Shown: positions 8,846 through 16,412 of the stretch, piece by piece
Layout: every line of letters starts with the position of its first letter
Numbering within the stretch: the stretch's first letter is position 1
Assembly (NCBI GenBank): GCA_023301795.1
Contig: JALZVU010000208.1
Coordinates: forward strand, 1-37,255
Direction: 5' to 3'
DNA from: Granulosicoccus sp.
GTDB lineage: Bacteria > Pseudomonadota > Gammaproteobacteria > Granulosicoccales > Granulosicoccaceae
Length of the DNA stretch: 37,255 nt
Program-made: the position numbers and the translations under genes
The notes under the pieces: generated by a model
Told to the model about the DNA's origin: nothing
The model's database searches: none
Seen by the model: the letters and a program-made list of their open reading frames with translations, nothing else

Positions 8846-9589
8846 ATGAGTTTATTCACCAATGTTTCAAACAATTTGTCACTGATTGATCATTATTCTG
8901 ATCCAGCAGATGCCCTGAAAGCTGAGTTATTGTTGGTTGAACAGTTCAAGAACCCGTCGGTTAACTATCACATCGCCTGGTGGGCAACGACACAAAGCCT
9001 GATTGCACCACGCTCCTTGCAAAGTGTACCTAATATTAAAGATGCAACTAATATTTCAGCGTCCTGTGGTTGGCCTGTGTACTTTCGAAGTACCGGTGGA
9101 GATATCACACCGCAGGGAGAGGGGATATTGAATGTTGCTGTTGCTTTTGCCCTTGATTCAACAGAGCAACCTTCAATCAGTGGTGTATATGAGATCTTCT
9201 GCGCGCCCATGCTTGGTTGGCTACAAGAGCATGGCTGCAGTGCGCAAAATGGTTTCGTGCCTGGTAGTTTTTGTGATGGTGAGTACAACATTGTTGTCAA
9301 TGCGCGAAAGTTTGCAGGGACCGCTCAAAGATGGACACGTGTAAGGGCTATTGAGTCGAGGCAGATCGTGTTTGCGCATGCACTGCTGTTGTTTGACGCA
9401 AAAATCGATGCTGGTGTTGAAGCTATTAACCGATTTTTTGAGCACTGTAACCTAGACAGATCTGTACAGAGCCTTGCGCATGTTAATTTGAATGAGGTAC
9501 TTGAAACCCCTTCTATTCACTGGCAAGAGGACTTTGTTCGCAGTCTCAATGAAAAATACTCGCGAGAGCTGAAGGCCTTGACGTCGTGA
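8846..9589 (+). CDS. Lipoate-protein ligase A-like (BPL/LplA/LipB fold)
   Basis: A 247-residue protein of the biotin/lipoate transferase fold. The substrate loop FRSTGGDITPQGEGILNVAV replaces the classical RRxSGGGAVxxxxGNLN, and the catalytic-lysine segment reads NARKFAGTAQRW (K155) in place of GKKISGSAQR. Length is shorter than full LplA (~337), lacking the C-terminal accessory domain, as in LipM/LplJ-type or LplA-N enzymes. Expected job: attach lipoate or octanoate to the lipoyl lysine of an E2. The acoC-like E2 (lipoyl K46) encoded 4.3 kb downstream is the obvious client, as acetoin-dehydrogenase clusters sometimes carry their own ligase. The loop is divergent, so transferase versus ligase chemistry is open. 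No good Shine-Dalgarno before ATG 8846. Confidence 0.72.
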   Translation: MSLFTNVSNNLSLIDHYSDPADALKAELLLVEQFKNPSVNYHIAWWATTQSLIAPRSLQSVPNIKDATNISASCGWPVYFRSTGGDITPQGEGILNVAVAFALDSTEQPSISGVYEIFCAPMLGWLQEHGCSAQNGFVPGSFCDGEYNIVVNARKFAGTAQRWTRVRAIESRQIVFAHALLLFDAKIDAGVEAINRFFEHCNLDRSVQSLAHVNLNEVLETPSIHWQEDFVRSLNEKYSRELKALTS

Positions 9590-9617
9590 GTGCATTGAAC
9601 GCGCTGTTGCACGATTG

Positions 9618-11486
9618 ATGAATGAGAATTCTTCAACGCTTGCGAATGACCCTTGCAAGGAACTGGATCTGGATGCGTATGAGGTGGCATCGCAGGCATA
9701 TTTGCGCACGATGAGTAATGATACCTCACTCATTGTGGCCAGCAGTGACGACGATCTGTGTGAGGTTTCAGTCGTTGCTGTGCCAAGGTTGAAGTCGATG
9801 TATGACAAACAACGTTTGGCTCTTCATAGAGGTCTGCTGGATTCGTACGCGTTCATGAGGCAGTATCACGATATTGATGTGCACAAGCTGAATGCACCCG
9901 AAGATGAAATATCGGTTCGGTTGTTCAACTTGTTGGAGCGTGAGCGGTTTGAAGTACTAGGGGGGGAACAATATGCCGGCTCTCAGTTAAATCTTACAGC
10001 CCTGTGGGCTGGCAGCTACACACCGGAGTTGATTGATCGTCTTGCTGGTGTGGAACAGCTGGAGTGGATAATCAGTGTGCTGTGTCGTGAGCACTTGAAT
10101 GCTGCACCGGCTCCAGACTATGTTGCTCCACTCATTGAACCTTTGCGAGGCCCTGTCGAGGCTCTGGTTGGCGTGCATTTGACCGAAATGGCCAAGGTGC
10201 GCATTGATCAGCAGCGCTATGCGCAAGAAGTGTTGCTACTCATTGAGCAACTTGGATTTGCCATTGACGGTGAAGAATCCGTTTCTGATGATCCAGCTAC
10301 GACTGACGATAGTGCAACAGAGCTGGATCCCGAGAACACTGAGGGTGAGGACGTCAACGATGTCTCGCAAGTTGGCTCTGGAGTGCTTCCTGAACCTTGT
10401 GTTTCAGATCATGAAGATCACGGCGCTTTAGTCAGAAACGCTGAATGTACAAATTCTTTTGAATCTACACTGAAAGAGCTTGAACAATTGGCTGAAAACG
10501 AAGCCACTCGCGAGGTATTGCAAAACAATGGTAGCAGTGCAATCAATGCTTATTCGATCTATGATCCATCCTTTGATGAGGAAGTAAGTGCGCTGGATCT
10601 TGTCGATCCAGTGGAGCTCAAGACATTGAAGTTATCGCTTGATCGTTGTGTCAATCAGCATTCACAGTTAATACATAGACTGGCGGCACGTTTACAGAGA
10701 CATCTCATGGCTCAGCAAAAGAGAGCCTGGCTTGATGAGCAGGATGAGGGCGAGCTGGATACGCGTCGCCTGCCTCGACTGATTATTGACCCGGCAACGC
10801 CTGTCAGTTACCAGATTGAAGCAGAGCTTCCGGTACGCAGCACTACCGTTACGATTCTTGTCGATAATTCGCGCTCTATGCTGGGCCGGCCCATCGAGCT
10901 GGCTGCGGTCTGCACCGAGTTGCTGACACGCACCTTGGAACGCTGTGGAGTGAGTAGCGAAGTTCTTGGGTTTACCACCGTTGCCATGTATGGCGGTGCC
11001 TCAAAGGCTCTGTGGCAGGAAGCTGGGGAAGTCAATAGCCCGGGACGTTTGAACGGTGTGCGCCATATCATCTACAAATCGGCACATATGCCTTGGCGTC
11101 GTGCAAGAGAGCGTTTTGCTGTAATGCTGAAGTCTGATTTACTCAAGCAAAACATCGATGGAGAGGCGTTGCAGTGGGCACATGAACGTCTGCTTAAACG
11201 GCCTGAACAAAAGCGATTACTGATTGTTGTTTCGGATGGCGCGCCATCTGATGCAGCGACACTGACTGCCAATAACAAGGATTTTCTGGTGAAGCATTTA
11301 CGGGCAGTGGTGAGTGACATAGAAAAGCGCTCTCCAGTAGATCTCATGGCGATCGGCATCGGGCATGATGTCAGCGAACACTATGCAAACGCCATGATGA
11401 TTAATGATGCAGATGAATTAGGATCGGCATTGCTACGTCATTTGGCTCGTATGCTGATCGATAGCCATTCGCACCCGATAGTCTGA
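9618..11486 (+). CDS. CobT-like protein: VWA domain, cobaltochelatase subunit family
   Basis: A ~622-residue protein with the layout of aerobic cobaltochelatase CobT. There is an N-terminal helical region (1-215), an acidic linker (219-250, rich in D/E/S/T), a second helical part (280-375) and a C-terminal VWA domain (~385-610). The CobT-specific entry GELDTRRLPRLI precedes the MIDAS motif DNSRSMLGRPIE (D417, S419, S421), and family blocks LERCGVSSEVLGFTT, GRLNGVRHIIYKSA, PWRRAR, NIDGEALQWAHERLL, RPEQKRLLIVVSDGAPSD and AIGIGHDV follow. CobT normally works with the AAA+ protein CobS and with CobN to insert cobalt into hydrogenobyrinate diamide; neither gene is in the window. Here it ends the sigma-54 unit with the ligase-like gene (28 bp gap). 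Its role may therefore differ. An in-frame TTG at 9615 is an alternative start. Confidence 0.75.
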   Translation: MNENSSTLANDPCKELDLDAYEVASQAYLRTMSNDTSLIVASSDDDLCEVSVVAVPRLKSMYDKQRLALHRGLLDSYAFMRQYHDIDVHKLNAPEDEISVRLFNLLERERFEVLGGEQYAGSQLNLTALWAGSYTPELIDRLAGVEQLEWIISVLCREHLNAAPAPDYVAPLIEPLRGPVEALVGVHLTEMAKVRIDQQRYAQEVLLLIEQLGFAIDGEESVSDDPATTDDSATELDPENTEGEDVNDVSQVGSGVLPEPCVSDHEDHGALVRNAECTNSFESTLKELEQLAENEATREVLQNNGSSAINAYSIYDPSFDEEVSALDLVDPVELKTLKLSLDRCVNQHSQLIHRLAARLQRHLMAQQKRAWLDEQDEGELDTRRLPRLIIDPATPVSYQIEAELPVRSTTVTILVDNSRSMLGRPIELAAVCTELLTRTLERCGVSSEVLGFTTVAMYGGASKALWQEAGEVNSPGRLNGVRHIIYKSAHMPWRRARERFAVMLKSDLLKQNIDGEALQWAHERLLKRPEQKRLLIVVSDGAPSDAATLTANNKDFLVKHLRAVVSDIEKRSPVDLMAIGIGHDVSEHYANAMMINDADELGSALLRHLARMLIDSHSHPIV

Positions 11487-11567
11487 GTATTTTCAAGAAA
11501 CGAAAAAGTGCACTTGCTTTGGTTGTTCTAATTTTCGCTGCTGAAAGTTGTATTTGTAAGGCATCCA

Positions 11568-11603
11568 TGTGACAGGTGTAGCGCACATGCGACACTCTCG
11601 ACA
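11568..11603. promoter_or_regulatory. Candidate activator site upstream of acoA
   Basis: TGTGACA (11568), TGCGACA (11588) and CTCGACA (11597) are near-copies of the complement of TGTCGCA, spaced about two and one helical turns, and lie 43-78 bp before the -24 element at 11646. The intervening TGT-N12-ACA has partial dyad symmetry. The match to the repeats near 8202 and 20017 suggests the AcoR-like protein binds here. Confidence 0.45.
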
Positions 11604-11645
11604 CTTGGGTTTTAGTGTTTTTCAATGAAATCAATAACATAATTC

Positions 11646-11661
11646 TGGTATAGCGGTTGCT
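11646..11661 (+). promoter_or_regulatory. Sigma-54 promoter upstream of acoABC
   Basis: TGGTATAGCGGTTGCT has GG-N10-GC at the exact spacing and ends TTGCT as in the consensus; the CAC after TGG is not conserved. The start of transcription would fall near 11673, ~90 nt before acoA. Confidence 0.68.
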
Positions 11662-11764
11662 GAGTAGTAGAACAGTGATGAGCAGCGCGCGAATAGACAT
11701 GCATAAATTTCATCACCAAGGTCGCCGCCGTTGTGTGGCGTGATTTAACTTAGGAGAAATCAAT

Positions 11765-12730
11765 ATGCAGTTGTCTCGTGACGAGTTGATTGAATCATAT
11801 CGGGTGATGCGCACGATTCGGGATTTTGAAGAGCGTGTGCACGAAGAGTTTTCAGGTGGTGCTATTCCAGGGTTTGTTCACCTCTACAGTGGCGAAGAGG
11901 CGTCGGCTGCTGGTATTTGTCAGCACCTAAGTGACAAAGACAAGATTGCCAGCACTCATCGTGGACACGGGCACTGTATTGCCAAGGGTTGTGACGTCCG
12001 GCAGATGATGCTTGAAATCTATGGGCGTGGGGAAGGGCTATGTGGTGGTAAAGGTGGCTCGATGCACATCGCTGATCTGTCTAAGGGAATGTTGGGTGCT
12101 AACGGCATTGTAGGAGGCGGGCCACCACTGATTTGTGGCGCTGCCTTGACGGCTAAGTACAAGAAAACAGGCGGGGTAGCGATTGCTTTTGTAGGTGATG
12201 GTGGATCGAATCAGGGCACCACACTGGAGTCATACAACTTGGCCAAGGTGTGGAATTTACCAGTCATCTTTGTCGTAGAAGACAACGGCTATGCTGAAGC
12301 AACATCAAGCAGTTGGTCTGTTGCAGGTAGTCAGATGGATCGCGCCAAAGGTTTTGGCATGCCCGCAGTACAAGTGGATGGGCATGATTTCTTTGCAGTC
12401 CATGAAGCTGCTGGAGAGGTCATTGAGCGGGCACGCGCTGGGGGAGGACCCAGCTTGATGCACGTGATACTCAATCGATTCTTTGGCCATTTCGAAGGTG
12501 ATGCAATGACTTACCGCGCAGAGGGTGAGATTGCTAGGTTGCGCAAGGAAAAAGACAGCCTCAAAATATTTAGAACTAATGCAACTCAGGCAGGCTTGCT
12601 TGAAGATGCCGATATGGACAAAGTCGACAAAGAAGTCGCTGGTCTGATTGATGATGTGGTGAAAGAGTCCGAGAAGGCTACGCCACCACCTCTCGAGAAA
12701 CTGACCACTGACGTTTACGTCAACTACTGA
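11765..12730 (+). CDS. acoA: TPP-dependent dehydrogenase E1 component, alpha subunit (acetoin dehydrogenase-like)
   Basis: A 321-residue E1 alpha. With E1 beta and TPP it decarboxylates or cleaves a 2-oxo compound or acetoin and passes the acyl group to lipoyl-E2. The HRGHGH stretch (THRGHGHCIAKG), GGKGGSMHIAD and the TPP/Mg motif GDGGSNQGTTLESYNLAKVW-N are all present, and length fits AcoA/PdhA of the short type. TAGGAG lies 8 nt before the ATG. acoB follows after 18 bp. Acetoin rather than pyruvate is favoured by the fused lipoyl-hydrolase E2 and the AcoR-type regulator, but the subfamilies are hard to separate by eye and the true substrate is uncertain. Confidence 0.87.
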   Translation: MQLSRDELIESYRVMRTIRDFEERVHEEFSGGAIPGFVHLYSGEEASAAGICQHLSDKDKIASTHRGHGHCIAKGCDVRQMMLEIYGRGEGLCGGKGGSMHIADLSKGMLGANGIVGGGPPLICGAALTAKYKKTGGVAIAFVGDGGSNQGTTLESYNLAKVWNLPVIFVVEDNGYAEATSSSWSVAGSQMDRAKGFGMPAVQVDGHDFFAVHEAAGEVIERARAGGGPSLMHVILNRFFGHFEGDAMTYRAEGEIARLRKEKDSLKIFRTNATQAGLLEDADMDKVDKEVAGLIDDVVKESEKATPPPLEKLTTDVYVNY

Positions 12731-12748
12731 AACCGGAGATACAAGGTA

Positions 12749-13753
12749 ATGTCAAAAAAATCATATCGGCAGGCGATCAACGAAGCAATCGCGCAGGAAA
12801 TGCGCCGCGATGAGAACGTACTCGTCTGGGGTGAAGACAATGCCGGTGGTACCGGTGGTGATGGCGAACAGGACGCCTGGGGTGGTGTGCTCGGCGTGAC
12901 CAAGGGACTGCTTCCGGAGTTCGGTCCCAATAGAGTGCTGGATACACCCATTTCGGAAAGTGCTTTTATTGGTGCGGCTGCAGGTGCTGCAGCAACAGGA
13001 TTGCGTCCAGTTGCAGAATTGATGTTTGTTGATTTTATGGGCGTCTGTTTTGATCAGATATTTAATCAAGCAGCGAAATTTCGATATATGTTTGGCGGCA
13101 AGGCGGTGACACCCATGGTAATTCGTACCATGTACGGTGCAGGTTTTCGAGCTGCTAGTCAGCATAGTCAGGCATTGTATTCGGTCTTCACTCATGTGCC
13201 TGGATTGAAAGTTGTGGTGCCCTCATCGCCTTATGAGGCGAAAGGCTTGATGACTCAAGCCATTCGTGATGATGATCCTGTGATCTTCTTTGAAAACAAA
13301 GTCATGTATGACGATGAAGAAGAGGTGCCTGATGATCCTTATGCAATCCCGTTCGGTGAAGCGCGACTCACTCGTGAAGGTGACGACGTAACCATAGTGG
13401 CGATCGGCCGTATGGTGGGCATAGCCAATCAAGCTGCAGATGAACTGGAAAAAGCGGGAATATCAGCAACCGTTGTTGATCCTCGGACCACCTCACCGTT
13501 GGACGTCGATACCATTATCGAATGTGTTGAGGATACGGGACGACTGGTGGTAGTTGATGAATCTCATCCGCGTTGTTCTGTGGCTTCAGATATCTCGTCC
13601 ATCGTGGCGCAGCACGCCTTCAAGGCACTTAAAGGCCCCATTCAGATGGTCACTGCACCCCATACTCCAGTTCCTTTTGCACCAGAACTTGAGGATGCCT
13701 ATGTGCCAAATCCTGCCAAGATAGTTGATGCCGTCAAGGTTGCTATGGCGTAG
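12749..13753 (+). CDS. acoB: TPP-dependent dehydrogenase E1 component, beta subunit (acetoin dehydrogenase-like)
   Basis: A 334-residue E1 beta. Visible blocks: YRQAINEAIAQEM, VWGEDNAGGTGGDGEQDAWG, VLDTPISESAFIGAAAGAA, GLRPVAELMFVDFMG, QAAKFRYMFGG, the SQALYSVFTHVPGLKVVVPSSPYEAKG stretch (split here for length) and a C-terminal transketolase-type domain with TVVDPRTTSPLD and VDESHPRCSVASDI. It forms an alpha2-beta2 heterotetramer with AcoA. CGGAG lies before the ATG. A large inverted repeat (13768-13805) separates it from acoC, suggesting separate tuning of E1 and E2 levels. The protein reads intact. Confidence 0.88.
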   Translation: MSKKSYRQAINEAIAQEMRRDENVLVWGEDNAGGTGGDGEQDAWGGVLGVTKGLLPEFGPNRVLDTPISESAFIGAAAGAAATGLRPVAELMFVDFMGVCFDQIFNQAAKFRYMFGGKAVTPMVIRTMYGAGFRAASQHSQALYSVFTHVPGLKVVVPSSPYEAKGLMTQAIRDDDPVIFFENKVMYDDEEEVPDDPYAIPFGEARLTREGDDVTIVAIGRMVGIANQAADELEKAGISATVVDPRTTSPLDVDTIIECVEDTGRLVVVDESHPRCSVASDISSIVAQHAFKALKGPIQMVTAPHTPVPFAPELEDAYVPNPAKIVDAVKVAMA

Positions 13754-13767
13754 TTAATCGTAGTTGT

Positions 13768-13805
13768 CTGACGGTGCAGTGCTCTATTCTGCGTTTGACC
13801 GTCAG
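13768..13805 (+). other. Intercistronic stem-loop between acoB and acoC
   Basis: Perfect 8-bp arms CTGACGGT (13768-13775) and ACCGTCAG (13798-13805), with inner arms GCAG (13776-13779) and CTGC (13789-13792) able to extend the stem. There is no T-run after it, so it is not a canonical terminator. It may protect the upstream mRNA end or act as a partial attenuator. Confidence 0.6.
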
Positions 13806-13873
13806 GCATTCACCCAAAACAGGATTGCAGCTTGCTAGCAAGCTCAAGTACTAATAAACAGTTGAGATAAATT

Positions 13874-14995
13874 ATGACTGACAGTATTCAACCGATCATT
13901 ATGCCCAAATGGGGATTGGCAATGACGGAAGGTTTGTTGGCAAGCTGGAGTGTTGTGGAAGGTGTGACTATCAATGCTGGAGACGAGATCTGCGAAATTG
14001 AAACCACAAAGCTTGCAAACATGTTCGAGTCCCCCGTGAGTGGTCTATTGAGACGATGCGTGGCAACTGAAGGTGAAGACCTACCCGTAGGTGCGCTACT
14101 AGCTGTTGTTGCAGCGAGTGATGTATCTGACGTTGATGTAGACGCTTACGTTGCCAGATTTCAGGAAGACTTCGTGCCTGAAGAAGCTGATGATACAGGG
14201 CCTGAACCAGAGAGCGTAACAGTGGATGGACTGCGTCTAGTGTATTTGAAGCAGGGGGAGGGGGACGGTATTCCGATTATATTGCTCCATGGATTTGGTG
14301 CTGATATGAATGGGTGGCTGTTCAATCAAGGCGATCTGTCTGAGGTTGCACCAACGTTCGCTCTAGATCTCCCGGGTCATGGTAAGTCAGCGAAGCAGGT
14401 TGGTGATGGAAGCCTTATGTGGATGGCAGGAGTTGTGGAAAAATTCATGAGTGCAATGTCATTACCTACAGTACATCTTGTAGGTCATTCTATGGGGGCG
14501 GGAATTGCATTGCAGATTGCAGCGGATCAGCCACAGGCGGTTAAGAGCTTGACGCTAATTGCTGGTGCAGCGTTGGGTGATGAGGTGAATATTGAGTTTC
14601 TGGAAGGCTATGTTGCGGCAAAACGGCAAAAGCATATGAAACCCGTACTTCAGCAACTAGTGTATGACAAGGACTTGATCAGTCCCGATATGATGGAAGA
14701 GGTATTTAAGTTCAAACGCATTGATGGTGTGATCGACGGTCTGAATACACTGATTCAAACAAATTTTGTCGGAGGTACCCAACAAGGCTCATTACGTGAT
14801 GCACTGTCGGCGCTGAGCATCCCTGTGACGATTATCTGGGGCAGGGAGGATCAGATAATTCCTGTTAGTCACACTGATGGTTTACCTGCATCAGTCAAGA
14901 TTGAAATAATTGAACATTCTGGACATGTCCCGCAGATGGAACACGCATCGCGTGTCAACGAGATTATTACTGCCACAATTGCGTCGGCAGCATAG
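13874..14995 (+). CDS. acoC: Acetoin dehydrogenase E2: lipoyl domain fused to alpha/beta hydrolase
   Basis: A 373-residue protein. Residues 1-82 are a biotinyl/lipoyl domain with modified lysine K46 in EIETTKLANMFESPVSG. A linker rich in D/E/P (100-115) leads to an alpha/beta-hydrolase domain (118-373) with nucleophile S206 in LVGHSMGAG, acid D326 in WGREDQIIP and H351 in HSGHVPQMEH. In place of a CAT-type acyltransferase, AcoC proteins carry this hydrolase fold and are taken to move the acyl group from lipoyl to CoA. This architecture is the best argument for acetoin dehydrogenase over pyruvate dehydrogenase. No E3 (lipoamide dehydrogenase) gene follows, so a shared E3 elsewhere is needed. 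A GAG-type Shine-Dalgarno precedes ATG 13874. Confidence 0.88.
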   Translation: MTDSIQPIIMPKWGLAMTEGLLASWSVVEGVTINAGDEICEIETTKLANMFESPVSGLLRRCVATEGEDLPVGALLAVVAASDVSDVDVDAYVARFQEDFVPEEADDTGPEPESVTVDGLRLVYLKQGEGDGIPIILLHGFGADMNGWLFNQGDLSEVAPTFALDLPGHGKSAKQVGDGSLMWMAGVVEKFMSAMSLPTVHLVGHSMGAGIALQIAADQPQAVKSLTLIAGAALGDEVNIEFLEGYVAAKRQKHMKPVLQQLVYDKDLISPDMMEEVFKFKRIDGVIDGLNTLIQTNFVGGTQQGSLRDALSALSIPVTIIWGREDQIIPVSHTDGLPASVKIEIIEHSGHVPQMEHASRVNEIITATIASAA

Positions 14996-15173
14996 AGTCT
15001 TTCAATCTGAGTTATGAACACAGCTGGGTGTTGATCAGGGAAGATCTACCCATAAGTGAACGAGCATAATGCTTGACGTTGGTGTTCCCTATAATTCTCA
15101 CTCAGAGCTGTTTCGTTGCTTGTATCGCAACTGTTTGTTCAGCATGAGCCGGTTCGGTGTCCATACAGGACAG

Positions 15174-15211
15174 GGTGTCATCCAAGAACAAGCATGCACT
15201 TGTCTGACACC
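15174..15211. other. Nested inverted repeat between convergent acoC and ABC ATPase genes
   Basis: GGTGTCA (15174-15180) pairs with TGACACC (15205-15211); inside, ACAAG (15188-15192) pairs with CTTGT (15199-15203) around CATGCA. A further small dyad, TGTCC-N5-GGACA, lies just upstream. The position between two converging operons suggests a bidirectional transcription barrier, but no T-run is present on either side. Confidence 0.5.
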
Positions 15212-15224
15212 GCAAGATGGCTTA

Positions 15225-16322
15225 CTAAATCAGGGATACTCCTGATTCTCGCTCAAAAAGATGCCATCGCGAGGTGTCCATACCCAGGTAGCAAGTATCA
15301 CCCATGTCAGCAATGTAGTCCGGATCAGTCTTGATTGTCACACGCGTATCGTTTACGTTAGCCTCGACTAGCAGATCGCCGCCCAGCAGTTCAGTGACTA
15401 GTACCTCGCCCTTGATTGGATGCTCGGGTGTCGCCCGTGCACTAATCGTTACATGCTCCGGACGAATACCCATATGAACCTGTGAGTGTTCCTTCGCTGA
15501 GCCATTGAGTTTTGCGATGTGTTCGGCATTAAGGGCAAATGAGAATGCATTATGACTTAAATGCAAGTGCCCGTTGCTTTCCGTTAGTGAACAGTCGAGA
15601 AAATTCATCGCCGGCTCACCGATAAAGCCTGCTACCCATTGGTTGGCCGGTTGATTATAAATCTCTGATGGAGTGCCAACCTGTTGCAGCACTCCATCGC
15701 GCATGACAGCGATACGATCAGCCATCGACAGTGCTTCGAGTTGATCGTGTGTTACGTAGATCATCGTAGTCTTCAAGCGCCGTTGCATGATTTTTAACTC
15801 ACTGCGCATATGGGCTCTGAGCTTAGCGTCCAGATGCGCGATCGGCTCATCGAATAGAAAGAGTTCTGGCTCGCGCACAATAGCTCGCCCAATGGCGCAC
15901 CGTTGCTTTTGTCCACCAGAAAGCTCCAGAGGTTTACGGTCTAAAAGGGGTGAAAGCTCTAGAAGCTCTGCAGCCCACTTAACTTTCTTGTCTATCGTAG
16001 CTTTGTCTACTTTTTGAATCTTCAGGGCATTGGCCATATTGTCATAGACGGATTTATGAGGATAGAGGGCATAGTTCTCGAACACCATTGCCAGATTCCG
16101 ATCCTTAGGCGGAAGATCATTTATTCGCTTGTCGTTAAATAGAATATCGCCAGCAGTGATATGCTCAAGTCCTGCCAGCATGCGCATCGTCGAACTCTTG
16201 CCACATCCTGAAGGGCCTAGGATACAAACGAATTCACCATCCAGACACTCAAGATTCAGATCTTTTACTGCCGGTGTGTCACCGTAATATTTCCAGACTG
16301 ACTTGATGCTAATTGATGCCAT
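15225..16322 (-). CDS. Carbohydrate-type ABC transporter ATPase (MalK/UgpC family)
   Basis: A 365-residue ATPase that powers import through the two permeases encoded upstream. Walker [10 protein letters not shown] (36-44), signature [15 protein letters not shown], Walker [15 protein letters not shown] and switch His in VTHDQLEA are intact. A ~120-residue C-terminal TOBE-type regulatory region (MGIRPEHV) is typical of this family. The Q-loop residue is Glu, not Gln (E82 in FENYALYPH, equivalent in number to MalK Q82). Last gene of a four-gene minus-strand unit behind a sigma-54 promoter; 90 bp separate it from permease 2. Substrate class (sugar, polyol or other small hydroxylated compound) cannot be fixed from sequence. 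Confidence 0.9.
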   Translation of the reverse strand: MASISIKSVWKYYGDTPAVKDLNLECLDGEFVCILGPSGCGKSSTMRMLAGLEHITAGDILFNDKRINDLPPKDRNLAMVFENYALYPHKSVYDNMANALKIQKVDKATIDKKVKWAAELLELSPLLDRKPLELSGGQKQRCAIGRAIVREPELFLFDEPIAHLDAKLRAHMRSELKIMQRRLKTTMIYVTHDQLEALSMADRIAVMRDGVLQQVGTPSEIYNQPANQWVAGFIGEPAMNFLDCSLTESNGHLHLSHNAFSFALNAEHIAKLNGSAKEHSQVHMGIRPEHVTISARATPEHPIKGEVLVTELLGGDLLVEANVNDTRVTIKTDPDYIADMGDTCYLGMDTSRWHLFERESGVSLI

Positions 16323-16412
16323 TGGTTTCTACCGTTATACGTTTCGTTGATCTGGAAGTAGTTGCTGTGAAGTGACGGTGCCGAGCACTGTATTTCTCGC
16401 TGATAGAAATAC

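Noticed and set aside
12761-13195. 144-codon minus-strand frame
   Set aside because: Antisense shadow of acoB, Cys/His-rich with no plausible fold.
13768-15211. Intrinsic terminators at the two aco stem-loops
   Set aside because: Neither hairpin is followed by a T-run on the relevant strand.
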